This document shows positions 45,161 to 56,336 of a DNA stretch of 64,000 nucleotides, piece after piece. Source of the stretch: Mycoplasmoidaceae bacterium. GTDB taxonomy: Bacteria > Bacillota_I > Bacilli_A > Mycoplasmatales > Mycoplasmoidaceae. The DNA is taken from the NCBI GenBank assembly GCA_024407815.1, contig JAKSVS010000001.1, positions 108,595 through 172,594 of the forward strand, written 5' to 3'. The notes under the pieces were generated by a model. It did not search any database and was not told where the DNA came from. It saw nothing but the letters and a program-made list of their open reading frames with translations. Positions within the stretch are counted from its first letter, which is position 1, and each line of letters starts with the position of its first letter. Both the position numbers and the translations under genes were made by a program.

Positions 45161-45175
45161 TCTGCGTTTTTTTGT
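45148..45175 (+). terminator. Terminator overlapping the nadE stop
   Basis: AACGTAGAT pairs with ATCTGCGTT (one T-G wobble) around a TA loop, followed by T7. Confidence 0.8.
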
Positions 45176-45221
45176 TGAAAACTGGCAGGTTATATATTAT
45201 TTATATTAAATAATATATGTG

Positions 45222-45227
45222 TATAAT
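45222..45227 (+). promoter_or_regulatory. -10 box of the pst operon
   Basis: TATAAT ends 19 bases before the pstS ATG. The preceding 40 bases are AT-only and contain TATATTATTTATATTAAATAA; no known PhoB-like box is seen. Confidence 0.5.
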
Positions 45228-45246
45228 ATAGACGGTGTATCAGTTT

Positions 45247-46506
45247 ATGGCTAAACCAAAATTTGTTAACCCCCTATTAATTGGAGTTGCATGTACTATT
45301 CCTGTTGGTACAGTAGCTGGTTTATCCATCAACTGAGACAATACTCAATTTATTTCTGCTGTTGGTAGTAGTGGTGTTAAACCATTTATTGAAAGTTTTG
45401 GTAAACTTTACCACGAGCACTATTCTAATTTTGATGTTACCGTTGAATCTGGTGGTACAGCTTTTGCTATTGAACAAGTAGCTCAAGGTTATGCTAACAT
45501 TGGTAATGCTAGCAATAACCTTTATTACACCATTGCTGACAACAAATATGACTGAGATAATAAGAAAACCTTCACTTTAGGCTGAGAAGGTTTAGTTATT
45601 ATGTATTCTTATCCTAATAACTTATCTGATAAAGCTAAAGAAAAGATCGAAGTAGTTATTAATAAAGATAATATAGCAAAGCTATATGCTGTTTTCTCTG
45701 GTTGATATGAATTAGCTAGTGGTGAACAGTGAAAAGATGAATGATCATCTTTACTATTCTATGTTCCTGATTCTATTAAAAATAGTTTTTCTACTGATGA
45801 TATAAAATTGTTGAAAAACACCAAAATTTTACCGTTTGTTCGATCTGGTGGTAACACTGAAGCCAACAGTTCCATTGCTTTTACTTACTATAGTAACTTA
45901 ATGGATTTTGGTGATTTAACCGAAAGACAACGAAAAGCTTTTGAGGGTGGCCAATATGGAACTGATGGTCCAAATATGGAAACAGATGAGTCAAATGCTC
46001 GAGCTTGACAATCATTTGTTGCTAAAGACCAAGCTGGTTCAATGACATATTTAACTACTTCATTCTTAACTGAAAATAATTTACAGTTAATGAATAAGTA
46101 TGGTTATAAGTTAGCTAAGGTTGAATATGATGGTGTCCAAACATCAGTACTATATGCTGATGGAAAATTAAACTTAGATGTTATTGCTACTGATGGTGGA
46201 TATAACTGATATCGACCAATCAATGCTATGATTGACTTAGATGTAGATAAGTCTAAAGACTTTATTTATTGAGTATATTTTGGTAAGAATGAAAACCCAA
46301 CAACTGAATTTAGTGATGACTATTCTAGAATTGTCAAAGCTAAGGGAGCAAAACCATTATCTTTTGATGATTTTGACAGTATGTTAGTTGGAACCGGAAC
46401 AATGAAAGAAAAAATGTTTGATGCAAGTGCATCAGACAAAGAGCTAGCTAAAACTAGATCTGATCATCCTGAAGTATATGGAGCTATTGAACAATGAAAA
46501 GAATAG
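45247..46506 (+). CDS. pstS: Phosphate ABC transporter substrate-binding protein
   Basis: Read through many TGA codons, 419 residues. An N-terminal hydrophobic segment (NPLLIGVACTIPVGTVAG) may be a lipoprotein signal with Cys near 16, though the lipobox is weak. Phosphate-binding blocks are visible: GSSGVKPFIESFG, VESGGTAFAIEQVAQGYANIGNAS, and RSGGNTEANSS in place of the usual RxDGSGT. It would capture phosphate outside the cell for PstCA/PstB. The next gene starts inside its end (13-bp overlap). Confidence 0.88.
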
Positions 46507-48527
46507 TTGCCAAAAACAGAGGAAGAAGATCAGAATTGATTGCTAAAATTGCCACAATGGCAATTTCCATTCTTTTCTGTGCTTTGTTTATTGGTGTAAT
46601 TGGTTTCATTATTTATGGTTCAATTCCTGGATTTAAAGTTTTTGGCTTTGCCAACATCTTTGGAACCAACATATATGATTTAGAAAAGGGTAAAGCTGGA
46701 GCTTGGTTACCATTATGTGTAACAATCTTGGTTGCTGGTCTAGCTATACTAATTTCTGCACCAGTTGGAATTAAAACAGCAACATTTATTAAGTTTAGAA
46801 TCCCAACTAAAGCAAGAAAATATGTTAAGATGGGTGTTGAGTTCTTAGCAGATATCTCATCTGTTGTCTTTGGTTTATTTGCTGTTACATTCTTAGGCCC
46901 ATTATTGAAGATTATCTTCAATATGCCTAGTGCTTTCAACTTAATCTCTACTAGCTTTATGTTGGCATTCTTGATGATGCCAACCGTTGTCTCACTAACT
47001 TCTTCTGCTCTTGACTCAGTTGACAGCTACTTCTTAGTGGCTCCAATGTCTATGGGAAACACTAAGACTGGTGCTATCTACAAAGTTTATAAGAAGAAAA
47101 TTAGAGGAAAGATGATTATTGCTGTAATTACAGCATTAGCTCGTGGTTTAGGTGAAACTATGGGTGTAAGTATGATCTTACAAGCCCAAAACTTTAACGA
47201 AGTATTTAATAATGGTTTTGGTGCTGTTTGGATGAGCTATCTAAAAACATTAGGTGGAATCATTGCAAGCAACATGTTTGCTGAAACTGCAACAAGTAGC
47301 TTAAAAGGTTTATTATTTGTTTATGGTTTATTCTTATTCATCTTTGTTGTTGTTTTAAATGCTGGTGTTAAGATTGCCTTCAGAAAAAAAACAAATAAGA
47401 AACCTAACAAGGTTGCTATTGCTATAAGCAATGTTGTTAAGTTTATCCCTAGACAATTTGGTAAGTTATGGCATAAATTACTAAATAAAAGAAGAGTAAA
47501 AGTTGAAGTAACTCCTGAGAATGTTCATAAAACATTACCTACATACTTTAACCAAAGAGCAAGCTTGGTTAGGACAAACTCTAACTTCTATGAAGCATGA
47601 AAGATTTTCTGAGAAATATTCTGCTTTAGTTTAATGATTGCTTTTATTGCTTGAATGTTCTTTACTTTAGTTGTTAAAGGAATAGCTGGTGTAGCAGCTC
47701 TAACTGCAACTGTTTTCCAATTTGGTCGTGATACAACTGGACAAGCAATTATCAACACACTACTTGTCATCATTGTTTCAGTTGGAATTGGTTTTGTTAT
47801 TTCTCTTGCCACAGCCATCTTTATCAATGAATTTATGAAAGATGGAAAAACTAAACAAGGCTTCATGTTCTTTATTGATGCTTTGGGTGCAACCCCATCA
47901 ATAATTTATGGTATGTTTGGTATGGTCTTCTTCCTACAGATTTTAGGAATAAGTCAAGGAGGTAATAGTGGTAAATCACTATTTGCTGGATCATTAACTT
48001 TGATCTTTGTTATCTTGCCAGCATTTACAAGAACAAATATTCAAGCCCTTCAAACAGTATCACCAGAAGCAAGGCAAGCTAGCTATGCTTTGGGTGTAGG
48101 AAAATGAGCAACTTGCCGCAAAATTGTTTTGCCTGCTGCTTTCCAACATATTCTAACTGGTGTTGTGCTTTCTATTGGCCGTGTTTTAGCTGAAACTGCG
48201 CCACTTTATTTAACTGCTGGATTAAGCGGTGGAAGCAAGATTTCTTTAATGTCTGCTGGTCAAACACTAACAACAAGAATTTATGCCCAAATTAACTCTA
48301 ACAATATGACTGATGCACAAAACATAATGTATGAATGTGCGTTTGTCACATTGATCTTAATACTATTGATCTTAATTATTGTAGACATAGTCATTCCTAA
48401 ATACTTTGACTACAAGAAGAAAAAACGTGAGAGACAAGGTATTAAGATTGGCTCAAGAAAGGAAGAAAAACAACCAGTTAAGAATCTAATGACAAGAGTA
48501 AAGTTATTTTATAACTTAAACTTCTAG
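46494..48527 (+). CDS. Phosphate ABC transporter permease, PstC-PstA fusion
   Basis: Read through TGA codons, 677 residues. Two permease halves are joined: the first (about 1-300) has ITALARGLGETMGVSMIL, the second (about 380-640) has LSIGRVLAETAPLYLTAG; both are the PstC/PstA-type EAA loops that contact the ATPase. A basic linker of ~70 residues separates them. Such fusions are known in mycoplasmas, where the gene is usually called pstA. The start overlaps pstS by 13 bp. Confidence 0.92.
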
Positions 48528-48540
48528 AAAGGGGTAAGAT

Positions 48541-49470
48541 ATGGAAATAGAAAAAACTAAATATAGTGAAAACATAAAAGCTTATTATCGAGCTAAGGGA
48601 GTAAGAAAACTTGCTGCCTGAGTTAAATTATCTAAAGATGAAAAAGCACAAGTAAAAGAAAACAAGAAAACACGAGAAAAAGAATTATTAGAGGAAAAAC
48701 CAGACTTTGATCAAAAGCGAAATGCTTTTGAAATAAGAAACTGAAGTGTTTGGTTTGGAGCTAAGAAAGCTTTAGCTCATATCGATGCTAACATTGAAAA
48801 GAATAAGGTTACCAGCTTAATTGGACCAAATGGTGCTGGTAAGACTGTTTTCCTTCGTTCATTGAACAGAATGAACAATGTAATGTTTTCTAATACTAAA
48901 ACTTTAGGTCATATCTATTTCTTTAATGGAACTAACTTATACTCACCTAATATCCCCCAAGTTGAGTTAACAACAAGAGTTGGTACTATTCAACAAAAAC
49001 CAACACCTTTCCCAATGAGTATCTACGATAATGTTGCTTATGGACCAAGATTGCATGGTATTACCGATACTAAAGTTTTAGATAAAATTGTTAAGGATGC
49101 ATTAGATGATGCAGCCTTATGAGATGAAGTTAAAGATAATTTATCATCTTATGCAACAAGTTTATCTGGTGGTCAACAACAGAGATTATGTATAGCTAGA
49201 GCTATTGCTCTAAAGCCTGAAGTTTTGTTAATGGATCAACCAACTTCTGCTCTAGACCCAATTGCTGCTAACAAGATTGAGAACTTAATTTTACAACTTA
49301 AAGAAAAATATACTATTGTGCTTGTTACACACTCTTTAAGCCAAGCACAAAGAGTTTCTGATAATACTTTCTTCTTTAGCAAAGGAAGATTAATCGAAGC
49401 TGGATCAACAAGAAGAATCTTTACTGATCCAAAGATTAAAAAAACAAAAGATTATATCTTGGGTAGATAA
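48541..49470 (+). CDS. pstB: Phosphate ABC transporter ATPase PstB with altered Walker B
   Basis: Read through TGA codons, 309 residues; the first ~65 are a charged extension not typical of PstB. Walker A is GPNGAGKT, followed by the PstB-specific [10 protein letters not shown]; the Q-loop region is [20 protein letters not shown]; signature LSGGQQQR. Walker B reads [13 protein letters not shown]: the catalytic glutamate of DEP is glutamine (codon CAA at 49236-49238). The switch histidine in VLVTHSL is kept. The E-to-Q change normally slows or stops ATP hydrolysis, so activity is uncertain. AGAAAGGGG precedes the ATG. Confidence 0.9.
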
Positions 49471-49544
49471 TATATATAATATATAAATATTATCTTTAAA
49501 GATTACTGCCCAAGTAATTACCAATTATTTATAGGAGATTTAAT

Positions 49545-50024
49545 ATGTTACAATGATATTTCTATGTAGGAATAGTTGCTGCTGCTGCAATAGCTATTTT
49601 CTCAATGCCTCAACTAATAAACATTATTAAGACAAAAAACACTACAGGTGTTCCTTTGGCTATGTACATTATTTTAGCTATTGGTGGTCTATGTTTTGTT
49701 ATTAGCGTTATTGGACAACTTGCTCAATTGAAAGTGGCTGCGCTAAGTGCTGCCCTACCAGTATTAATAGCTAATGCTATTTCTTTTGGTACTGCTATAG
49801 CAATTCTTATCTTCAAGTTCCTTAACAAACACTGAGCTAAGAAGTTTAATGTAACAGAAAAGGATTTCTGCGATAACTACCCAACTTACAAAGCTAAAAT
49901 TCAAATAATTAAAGCTGAAAAAGCAAAAGAAAAAGCTTTAAAAAAACAAGGTGACGTTATTAAAACTGCTGAACCACAACAGACAAGTGCTGGTTCTGAA
50001 GGTTCTACTATCATTGAAAATTAA
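49545..50024 (+). CDS. PQ-loop / SemiSWEET-like membrane protein
   Basis: Read through TGA codons, 159 residues. Three membrane helices: one with SMPQLINIIKTKNTTGVPLA (the PQ-loop), one with IILAIGGLCFVISVIGQLA, and one with LPVLIANAISFGTAIAILI. The single PQ-loop triple-helix unit resembles bacterial SemiSWEET sugar transporters, which act as dimers. A hydrophilic lysine-rich tail of ~60 residues follows. AGGAG precedes the ATG. Location between pstB and phoU suggests a link with phosphate uptake, but the transported molecule is unknown. Confidence 0.75.
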
Positions 50025-50032
50025 TATATTTT

Positions 50033-50725
50033 ATGGCAATTAACTTTGATACTCTAAAAACATCTGAAGAAAATCTTCAAAATATGTTCTTGAAGTTTTT
50101 CGATCATGTTATTGTATCACAACAATACCTTTTAAATGAGTTTAAGAAAGCTAAGAGTTTATCGAAAGATAAATATGAGCACATATTGGATGCAGAAAAG
50201 AAAGCCAACCAATATGAAGCTCAAATCCTAGATGAGACAAGCTGGATTATCTCTAAAGATATGCCTCGTGCTGCTCACTTAAGATATTTAATTGCTATTA
50301 TTAGGTCAATAAAAGACCTAGAAAGAATGGCCGACTTTGTTGAAAGAATATCAACAATCTTATATCTTCATAAGAATATTGATAAGCCTATCCATGATAT
50401 TATTTGTCAATTAATGAGTGCTTCTCATAACTTCTCAACTAAGATTTATGAAGCTTTATCTAACAAAGACAAACAAACTAGTCAATATTATGAAAAGGTA
50501 TCAGCTGCTTTGTTTGCTGACTTTACTAAGAAATATCGTCAATCATTTAATGAAATTGGAAAAATAATCTTTAAGAATGATATAGATGCTAAAGAGAAGT
50601 TTGCAATATTTAATGCAATTAAATATTTAGAAAGAAATGCTGACCATGCGCTCAACATTCTTGAAAGTTTTGTTTATATTAATCAACCTAACTTCTACTT
50701 TAAGAAAGAATCGAGAAAATATTAA
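50033..50725 (+). CDS. phoU: Phosphate transport regulator PhoU
   Basis: 230 residues, all helical, with the two PhoU repeat motifs LIAIIRSIKDLERMADFVERI (first) and IFNAIKYLERNADHALNI (second) that bind metal ions. PhoU restrains the Pst transporter. No TGA is used. Starts 8 bases after the PQ-loop gene and ends 3 bases before the RNase J-like gene, so it is in the operon. No PhoR/PhoB genes are nearby. Confidence 0.9.
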   Translation: MAINFDTLKTSEENLQNMFLKFFDHVIVSQQYLLNEFKKAKSLSKDKYEHILDAEKKANQYEAQILDETSWIISKDMPRAAHLRYLIAIIRSIKDLERMADFVERISTILYLHKNIDKPIHDIICQLMSASHNFSTKIYEALSNKDKQTSQYYEKVSAALFADFTKKYRQSFNEIGKIIFKNDIDAKEKFAIFNAIKYLERNADHALNILESFVYINQPNFYFKKESRKY

Positions 50726-50728
50726 TAT

Positions 50729-52465
50729 ATGGCTAAAATAGAATTTATATGTTTAGGCGGGCAAGATGAAAAAGATAAAGCCTGCGATGCACTAGTTATC
50801 GATGGCGATATCTATGTTTTGGGCTGTGGAATTAGATGCCCTAGTGTTGTTCAATTAGGTATTAAGAAGATAGTTGCTGACTTCTCTTACCTAATTGATA
50901 ACAAACAAAAAATTAAAGGTATTTTCATTTGTACGCCTAGCTACAACCAATATGGTGGTCTAGAATTCTTAATTAAGAATTTACCTAATGTGCCAGTTTA
51001 TACTAGTTATTTAGGTCAAATGATTATTAACAATAATCTTGATTGATGTTTTAGGTCAAGAGATAAAAAACAACAAAATAACTCATCACTAAAAACAAGA
51101 TTTAACATTAATGCTGTTAAACCATTAGAGCAATTTAAAGCTGGTAAGATAACAGTTATGCCATTTAGAACTGCTAGCTTTATGCCTAACAACTTAGGTT
51201 TTGTTTTCAATACTGATGCAGGAGCTATTGTTTATGTTGATCATTTCATGATCCCAACAAGCTTAAACAATGCTTTCTATGATTTATTAGACCAAGTTAA
51301 CAAGTTTGCTAAAAACAATGTGTTAATGTTGATTACTGGTATTGGTAAAAACATTAACAATAAAGGTTTTACTTCTCCATCATATAACATTGATTCGTTC
51401 TATGAAAACTGTGTTTTAGATATGCCCAATCGGGGAATCTTCGTTATTGAAGAAGAAGATATCTATAAGCTAACTAAGTTAGCTGCTATAGCCGCTAAGA
51501 AGACTATCCCATTCTATATCTTCTCACCAAGTTTATCTAAAGCTTTCAATTACATGCAAAACAATAAGATTGTTAATTTCCCTAATCTTATGTACATGAA
51601 CGAACAACAAATTAATAATGTTGATCGTGGTATTATCGTTGTTTCTGGTGATAAACAATCATTATTCACTAAGATGCAAAAGATTGTTCTTGGTGATGAT
51701 CAAAGATTAATCCCAAAACTAACTGATACCTTTGTTTATTCAATCTTAACTACTCCAGGATATGAAAAACTAGAAGCTAATCTATTTGATTCAATCAATA
51801 GATTGAACATCCCTAGAATAATTAAGATTCCTAAGAACATTATTCCTTTATCACAATCACAAGAAGACCATAAGTTCTTAATTAATGTTTTAAAACCTAA
51901 ATACATTATTCCAACTAATGGTTTATATATGGACTTTGTTAACTATAAACAATTCTGCTCAAAAGTTTATACTCAACCAAAGAACATTATTATTCTAAAT
52001 AATGGTCAAGTTGCTTCTTTTGATGGTGATAAACTTGTTGATATGAAGAAACATATCAAATTAACTGAACAATATGTTGGTAGTCAAGGTTTATATGATT
52101 CAGGAGCTGCTAGTTTATTTGAATGTGAGCAAATGGCAGATTCAGGTTGTGTTCTAGCTAGTTTATTATTAAACAAGCAAGAAAAGAAGATTGAACACTT
52201 CAATTACAATATTGTTGGTGTTTTGAACCAAACTGATCCAAAGAACCAAGAGATTGTTAATGAAATCAACACTACTTTAAACACTATTATGGTTGATATG
52301 TTAAAAACTCTTGAACCTAATAAGAACTTATCAAGAGACCAACAAGATTACTTTAAGAAACAAATTGTTAAACAATACGAAAAGAAGTTTGGTAAACGTC
52401 CTTTAGTATTGTTAACCATTATCTATAAAGATCAAATTGATAAAGCTAAAGGCAACATTAACTAA
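50729..52465 (+). CDS. RNase J-like protein lacking the metal-binding catalytic motif
   Basis: Read through one TGA, 578 residues, RNase J length. The opening IEFICLGGQDEKDKACDALVI and the strand IKGIFICTPSYNQYGGLEFL align with the metallo-beta-lactamase domain, where active RNase J has a histidine-rich HxHxDH motif before GG. Here the histidines and aspartate are absent (TPSYNQYGG). A C-terminal helical domain follows. Firmicutes often have an active J1 and a weak or inactive J2 that work as a complex; this may be a J2-like structural partner. No second RNase J is in the window. Confidence 0.72.
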
Positions 52466-52470
52466 CATTT

Positions 52471-54420
52471 ATGGATAATAAACTACCACCATCTACAACT
52501 CAAGAAATTATCGATAACTTGTCTTTACATGACAAGAAGTTAGCTTCTAGTCCTGCCGCAAGACAAGATCCACAAGAAAGAGCGAAAAGAACTCTTCTTA
52601 TTGCTAAAATTGTTAAGATTGTTGTTTTAGCAATAACAGTTCTTGCTTTTGCTAGAATTCCTTATGTTGGTAGTTATCTAGATGGTCTAGTAGACTATCT
52701 ACTAGGTTTTGGTAAATACCTATTCTATAGCTGGCTAATCTTTCTTTTAATAGGTTTATTATTTAATACCCCTTACTCCCAGATAATTAGAACTAAACGC
52801 TTTATTATCTTTAGTTTAGTTGCTTTATTATCTGCTTGCTGTGTTGTTTCAGGAGTAACTGGCTTAATTAAATCAACTGATGGTAACAAAGAATCATTTC
52901 TTCAAATGGTTAATGGCTATAACAGCAGTTGAGTCGATTATTTAAAAAGAACTGATTATGCTCATTTCTTTAATTTTGTTGTTACTGGTGGACTATTAGC
53001 ACAAATAATTGCTTATGGTTTTGTTTTCTTAAGCAATGTTGTGCTAATAATAGTTGCTTTAGTAATTCTCTTACTATCATTGTTTGTTATCCTTAATGTT
53101 AATTACCGATCAACAAAGGTTGGTTTAAAGATCCGTGGTTGATTGGTTGAAAGACTAGGTGGAACCTTTAAAAGCAAAGGTTACAACGAGCTAAGAGACA
53201 ACCGAATTAACAAAGTTAAATTAGAAAAACCAGATGCTGAAAAAATAAAAGCAGCAGCTGCTAAAGGTGAAACTATCCCATTTGGTTTATTACCAGATAC
53301 TGATATTGAAAAATATAAATCTAACTTTAAGATTGCACGAAAGATTCAAACCAAGCTTAAATTATTATTTAAAGCTTATAAGATTAACTGCAAAACAAAC
53401 GATATCAATGTTTATACATCATACACTGAAGTTTGTTTTGAAGCTAAAACTAAAGAAGATATTGCTTCAATTGTTAAATTACAACCAAAGATAGCTAAAG
53501 TGGCTCATGTTAACCACTTTAATATCTCTATTCGTGGAATGATTCTATATATAGAGCTAGGAAATCTTTTTAAGAGCAAGATGTCTTTAAAGACTGTTTT
53601 ATCTTTATTACAAGATAAACAATCAGTAAGAGCAGTTGCTGGTATGCGTAAAGATGGTAGTTTAGTTAACCAAGACTTTAAAACTAACCCCTCTGCTTTA
53701 ATTGTTGGTAAGAAAGGCTCTGGTTCATCAACCCTAGCTATTCTTATGGCTTTATCTGTTTGCTACACTACTAGCCCTAATGATTTAGAGCTAGTTGTGC
53801 TTAATGCTAATTTTGAACCAGGACTATCAGCTTTAACTAGCTTACCACACGTATCTAAGAAAGCTTGTGAATCACTAAGTGAATGTACTAACAAGCTTCT
53901 TAAACTACAAAACTTGGTTATTGAAAGAACTAGTTTATTAAAAGCTAGTGGTGTTGCAGATATTAATAAATACAATAAGTCTAAAACTAATCCAGAAGCT
54001 AGACTAAAACATGTTTTAGTAGTTATTGGTAATGTTGAAGGTTTAATTAAGAACGACTTACAAAACAACAGAATTATTACCGATATCTTAATTAACGGTA
54101 AAAATACTGGTGTTTATATGTTAATGCAAACCTATGGTGTTACAATCGATATCTTAGATAAAGATATCTATAACAACATTAGCGATAAATACATGCTAAA
54201 GGTAGCTAGCCAAGAAGAAAGTAGATTAATCTTTAATTCTAACCGAGCATTTAGCCAATTACATTCTGGTAGTGATTGTTTGCATTTTAAAGCTAACAAT
54301 TTCCAACAATCACAAAGATTACAAATATGCGATATCAACTATGATGAATTAGTGTTTGATATCGACATTATAAATACTTTCTATAATGCTAGAATTACTA
54401 GTAAAATAGTAAGTAGGTAG
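52471..54420 (+). CDS. FtsK/SpoIIIE-like protein with degenerate ATPase site
   Basis: Read through TGA codons, 649 residues. Membrane helices lie in the N-terminal 210 residues (e.g. YLFYSWLIFLLIGLLF, FIIFSLVALLSACCVV). The C-terminal part resembles the FtsK motor: SMSLKTVLSLLQDKQ-like entry, then ALIVGKKGSGSSTLAILMAL near 410, where the Walker A lysine of GTTGSGKS is serine. The Walker B position reads VLVVIGNVEGLI, without the DE pair. It is therefore probably not an active DNA pump. No gamma winged-helix domain is seen at the end. It may anchor or assist the division site or an active paralogue. Confidence 0.68.
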
Positions 54421-54436
54421 GAAAGGAGTAACCAAT

Positions 54437-55270
54437 ATGGACTTTATTGAACAAAAACAAGCCCTAGAACTTATCAAGAAATATCTTGATAAGAAATATG
54501 GCAAAATGGTTAGTATGGAACCAATCCATAATGGTTATACTAACCAATCTTGGTTGGTTACTTATTCTACCAATAGGAAATTTCAAGTAAGAATAGCTCA
54601 TGCTTTAACTAATATTGATCGATCTGCTGAATTACAAGTATTAAAGCTAGTAGGAGATAATAGCTTTATCTATTTTGATAAGAAAACAGGTAATGCTATT
54701 AAACGATGAATAGAAGGTAAGAACCCTCGTATTTGAAAAATATTTAAATGATCAAGGATTGATGAATTATTTAGCAAGATTAAGAAAATTCATCAAACCA
54801 AGCTTCCTAAGCGAAGTTTAGTTAAGAAATTAGACTTTGAAGCTTATAACAGCAACTTATTCCGTCTAAAGTTTAAATACCAAACCAAGTTCTTAAGTAT
54901 TCTTGATACTTACCGGGATGATGTTCGTGTGCTAAGCCACACTGACATCAACCCATTAAATATAATTGTTGGTGATGATGGTAAACTGCATTTAATTGAT
55001 TATGAATGAGCAGGATTAGTATCAGAATATTGAGATTATGCTAACTTTATCAGAGAAACCGGTATTGGTTGATATGATAAGTTAGATTGATCTAAATATA
55101 TTGATCATTTTAGTATGGATAAGCTTAAAGACTATATCTTTGCAGCTAGTGTTTATGCTTATCTTTGAACATGAAAGATGGAACAAACACCTAAGATTAA
55201 AGGATATCGTAGATCTGTATTAAAACAAATCCATATCTACGCCAAAGGTTTGTTTAAGGATGAAAAGTAA
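54437..55270 (+). CDS. Choline/ethanolamine kinase-like phosphotransferase
   Basis: Read through many TGA codons, 277 residues. The aminoglycoside-phosphotransferase fold is shown by the catalytic loop VLSHTDINPLNIIV (H-x-D-x4-N, near 165-178) and the metal site LIDYEWAG near 186; NGYTNQSWLV lies in the N-lobe. LicA-type enzymes phosphorylate choline for membrane or surface decoration. Substrate here is not proven. AAAGGAG precedes the ATG; coaX overlaps its end by 11 bp. Confidence 0.8.
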
Positions 55271-56012
55271 TTACTTATTAATTGATTATGGTAACAGCTA
55301 CATTAAAGCTGCTATCTATAATCCTAACTTAAAGAAGATTGTTAAGGTTGCTGAACAACCAATAACAATCAATCCTAAACCTATCTTAGCTAAGCTAAAC
55401 CTATTAAAACCTGGTAAAGTTAGCAAGATAATTGAATCAGCAACAGCTAATTGTAAGTATGTTGCTCCATTTAACAAACAACTTAAACAATTATTAAAGC
55501 TTGATGTTAAAGTATTAACCTTTAAAGATTTTAAGGATGATTTAAAGATAAAACCACCTCTAAAAGGAAAAGAGATGGGAACAGATCTATTATGTTTTGC
55601 TTATTATCTAAAACAATTTAAGAATAGATCTGTTATCTTTTCCTTTGGAACCGTTTATTTATGCTTTGTTTGTTCTAACTCTAGTCCTTATGACTGCCAG
55701 TTTATCCCAAGTATCTCTAAAGGGTTAAAAAGGATTAGCAGTCAAACTGCTATTGCTAAATCCTTTATCCCTTTTAATACTTATAAAGATACTAAAGGAT
55801 ATTCTACCTACTCATGCTTTCAAGCGGGAGCAGATAACTCAATGTATGCTTGAGTACAATTTATTCAAAAGAAACATAATATTAAGCATAACAATATCTT
55901 TATTACAGGTGGTGATGCATATCGATATGACACCATCTGTAAAAAATATAAAGTTATTAATAATCTAGTCTTACATTCTATTGCTTTATATCTAAAGCAA
56001 AAGAAGATATAA
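55260..56012 (+). CDS. coaX: Type III pantothenate kinase (divergent)
   Basis: Read through a TGA, 250 residues. CoaX phosphorylates pantothenate, the first step toward CoA. The nucleotide-binding start LLIDYGNSYIKAAIY, the GKEMGTDLLCFAYYL block (with the catalytic aspartate, near 103-117) and ITGGDAYRYD are present. The third motif, normally D-x-GTA-x-T-x-D, reads FSFGTVYLCFV and lacks its acidic residues, so the protein is divergent. Works with coaD (14503). Overlaps the preceding gene by 11 bp. Confidence 0.75.
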
Positions 56013-56039
56013 AACATACTAATGTTTTATTTAGTTTAC

Positions 56040-56045
56040 TATAAT
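56040..56045 (+). promoter_or_regulatory. -10 box of tRNA-Trp
   Basis: TATAAT ends 12 bases before the tRNA 5' end. Confidence 0.55.
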
Positions 56046-56057
56046 AAATAAGTATAT

Positions 56058-56132
56058 AGGGGTGTAGTTCAACGGCAGAACTGCGGACTTCAAATCCGCG
56101 TGTTGTGGGTTCAAATCCTGCCACCCCTGCCA
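56058..56132 (+). tRNA. trnW: tRNA-Trp (anticodon UCA)
   Basis: A complete 75-base cloverleaf with encoded CCA. Acceptor AGGGGTG/CACCCCT, D stem GTTC/GAAC, anticodon stem GCGGA/TCCGC with loop CTTCAAA (anticodon TCA), T arm GTGGG-TTCAAAT-CCTGC, discriminator G. The UCA anticodon reads UGA (and UGG by wobble) and is the direct molecular evidence for UGA = Trp. Flanked by its own TATAAT and terminator, so a single-gene unit. Confidence 0.98.
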
Positions 56133-56139
56133 TATTGAA

Positions 56140-56165
56140 AAAAAGAACCTAGTGGTTCTTTTTGT
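56140..56165 (+). terminator. Terminator after tRNA-Trp
   Basis: AAAAAGAACC (56140-56149), TAGT loop, GGTTCTTTTT (56154-56163): a perfect 10-bp stem with T's. Confidence 0.88.
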
Positions 56166-56170
56166 TTTGA

Positions 56171-56275
56171 ATGGATAAGGAGATAGTGTCCGAATGAATT
56201 GATATTTTCTTAGAGAAATTAGAATCTGGACAAGTTAAGTTTGTCTTTTCAAAAGAAAAGAAGCTGGAGAGATAA
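56171..56275 (+). CDS. Possible small protein (34 aa)
   Basis: ATG 56171 to TAA 56275, one TGA read as Trp: MDKEIVSEWIDIFLEKLESG and a basic end (SKEKKLER). An amphipathic helix is likely. It lies between the tRNA terminator and another terminator hairpin (56306-56336), which hints at a short transcript, but no clear promoter or RBS is seen other than AAGGAG inside the ORF. It could be a remnant. Confidence 0.3.
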
Positions 56276-56305
56276 TACATAAGTATTTAATGATAGAGAG
56301 AATTG

Positions 56306-56336
56306 AAAAAGCGGAGTTTCTATGCTCTGCTTTTAT
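56306..56336. terminator. Terminator between the 34-aa ORF and the opposing gene
   Basis: AAAAGCGGAG pairs with CTCTGCTTTT (one G-T) around an eight-base loop; it also lies at the stop of the leftward 225-aa gene and can serve both strands. Confidence 0.65.
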
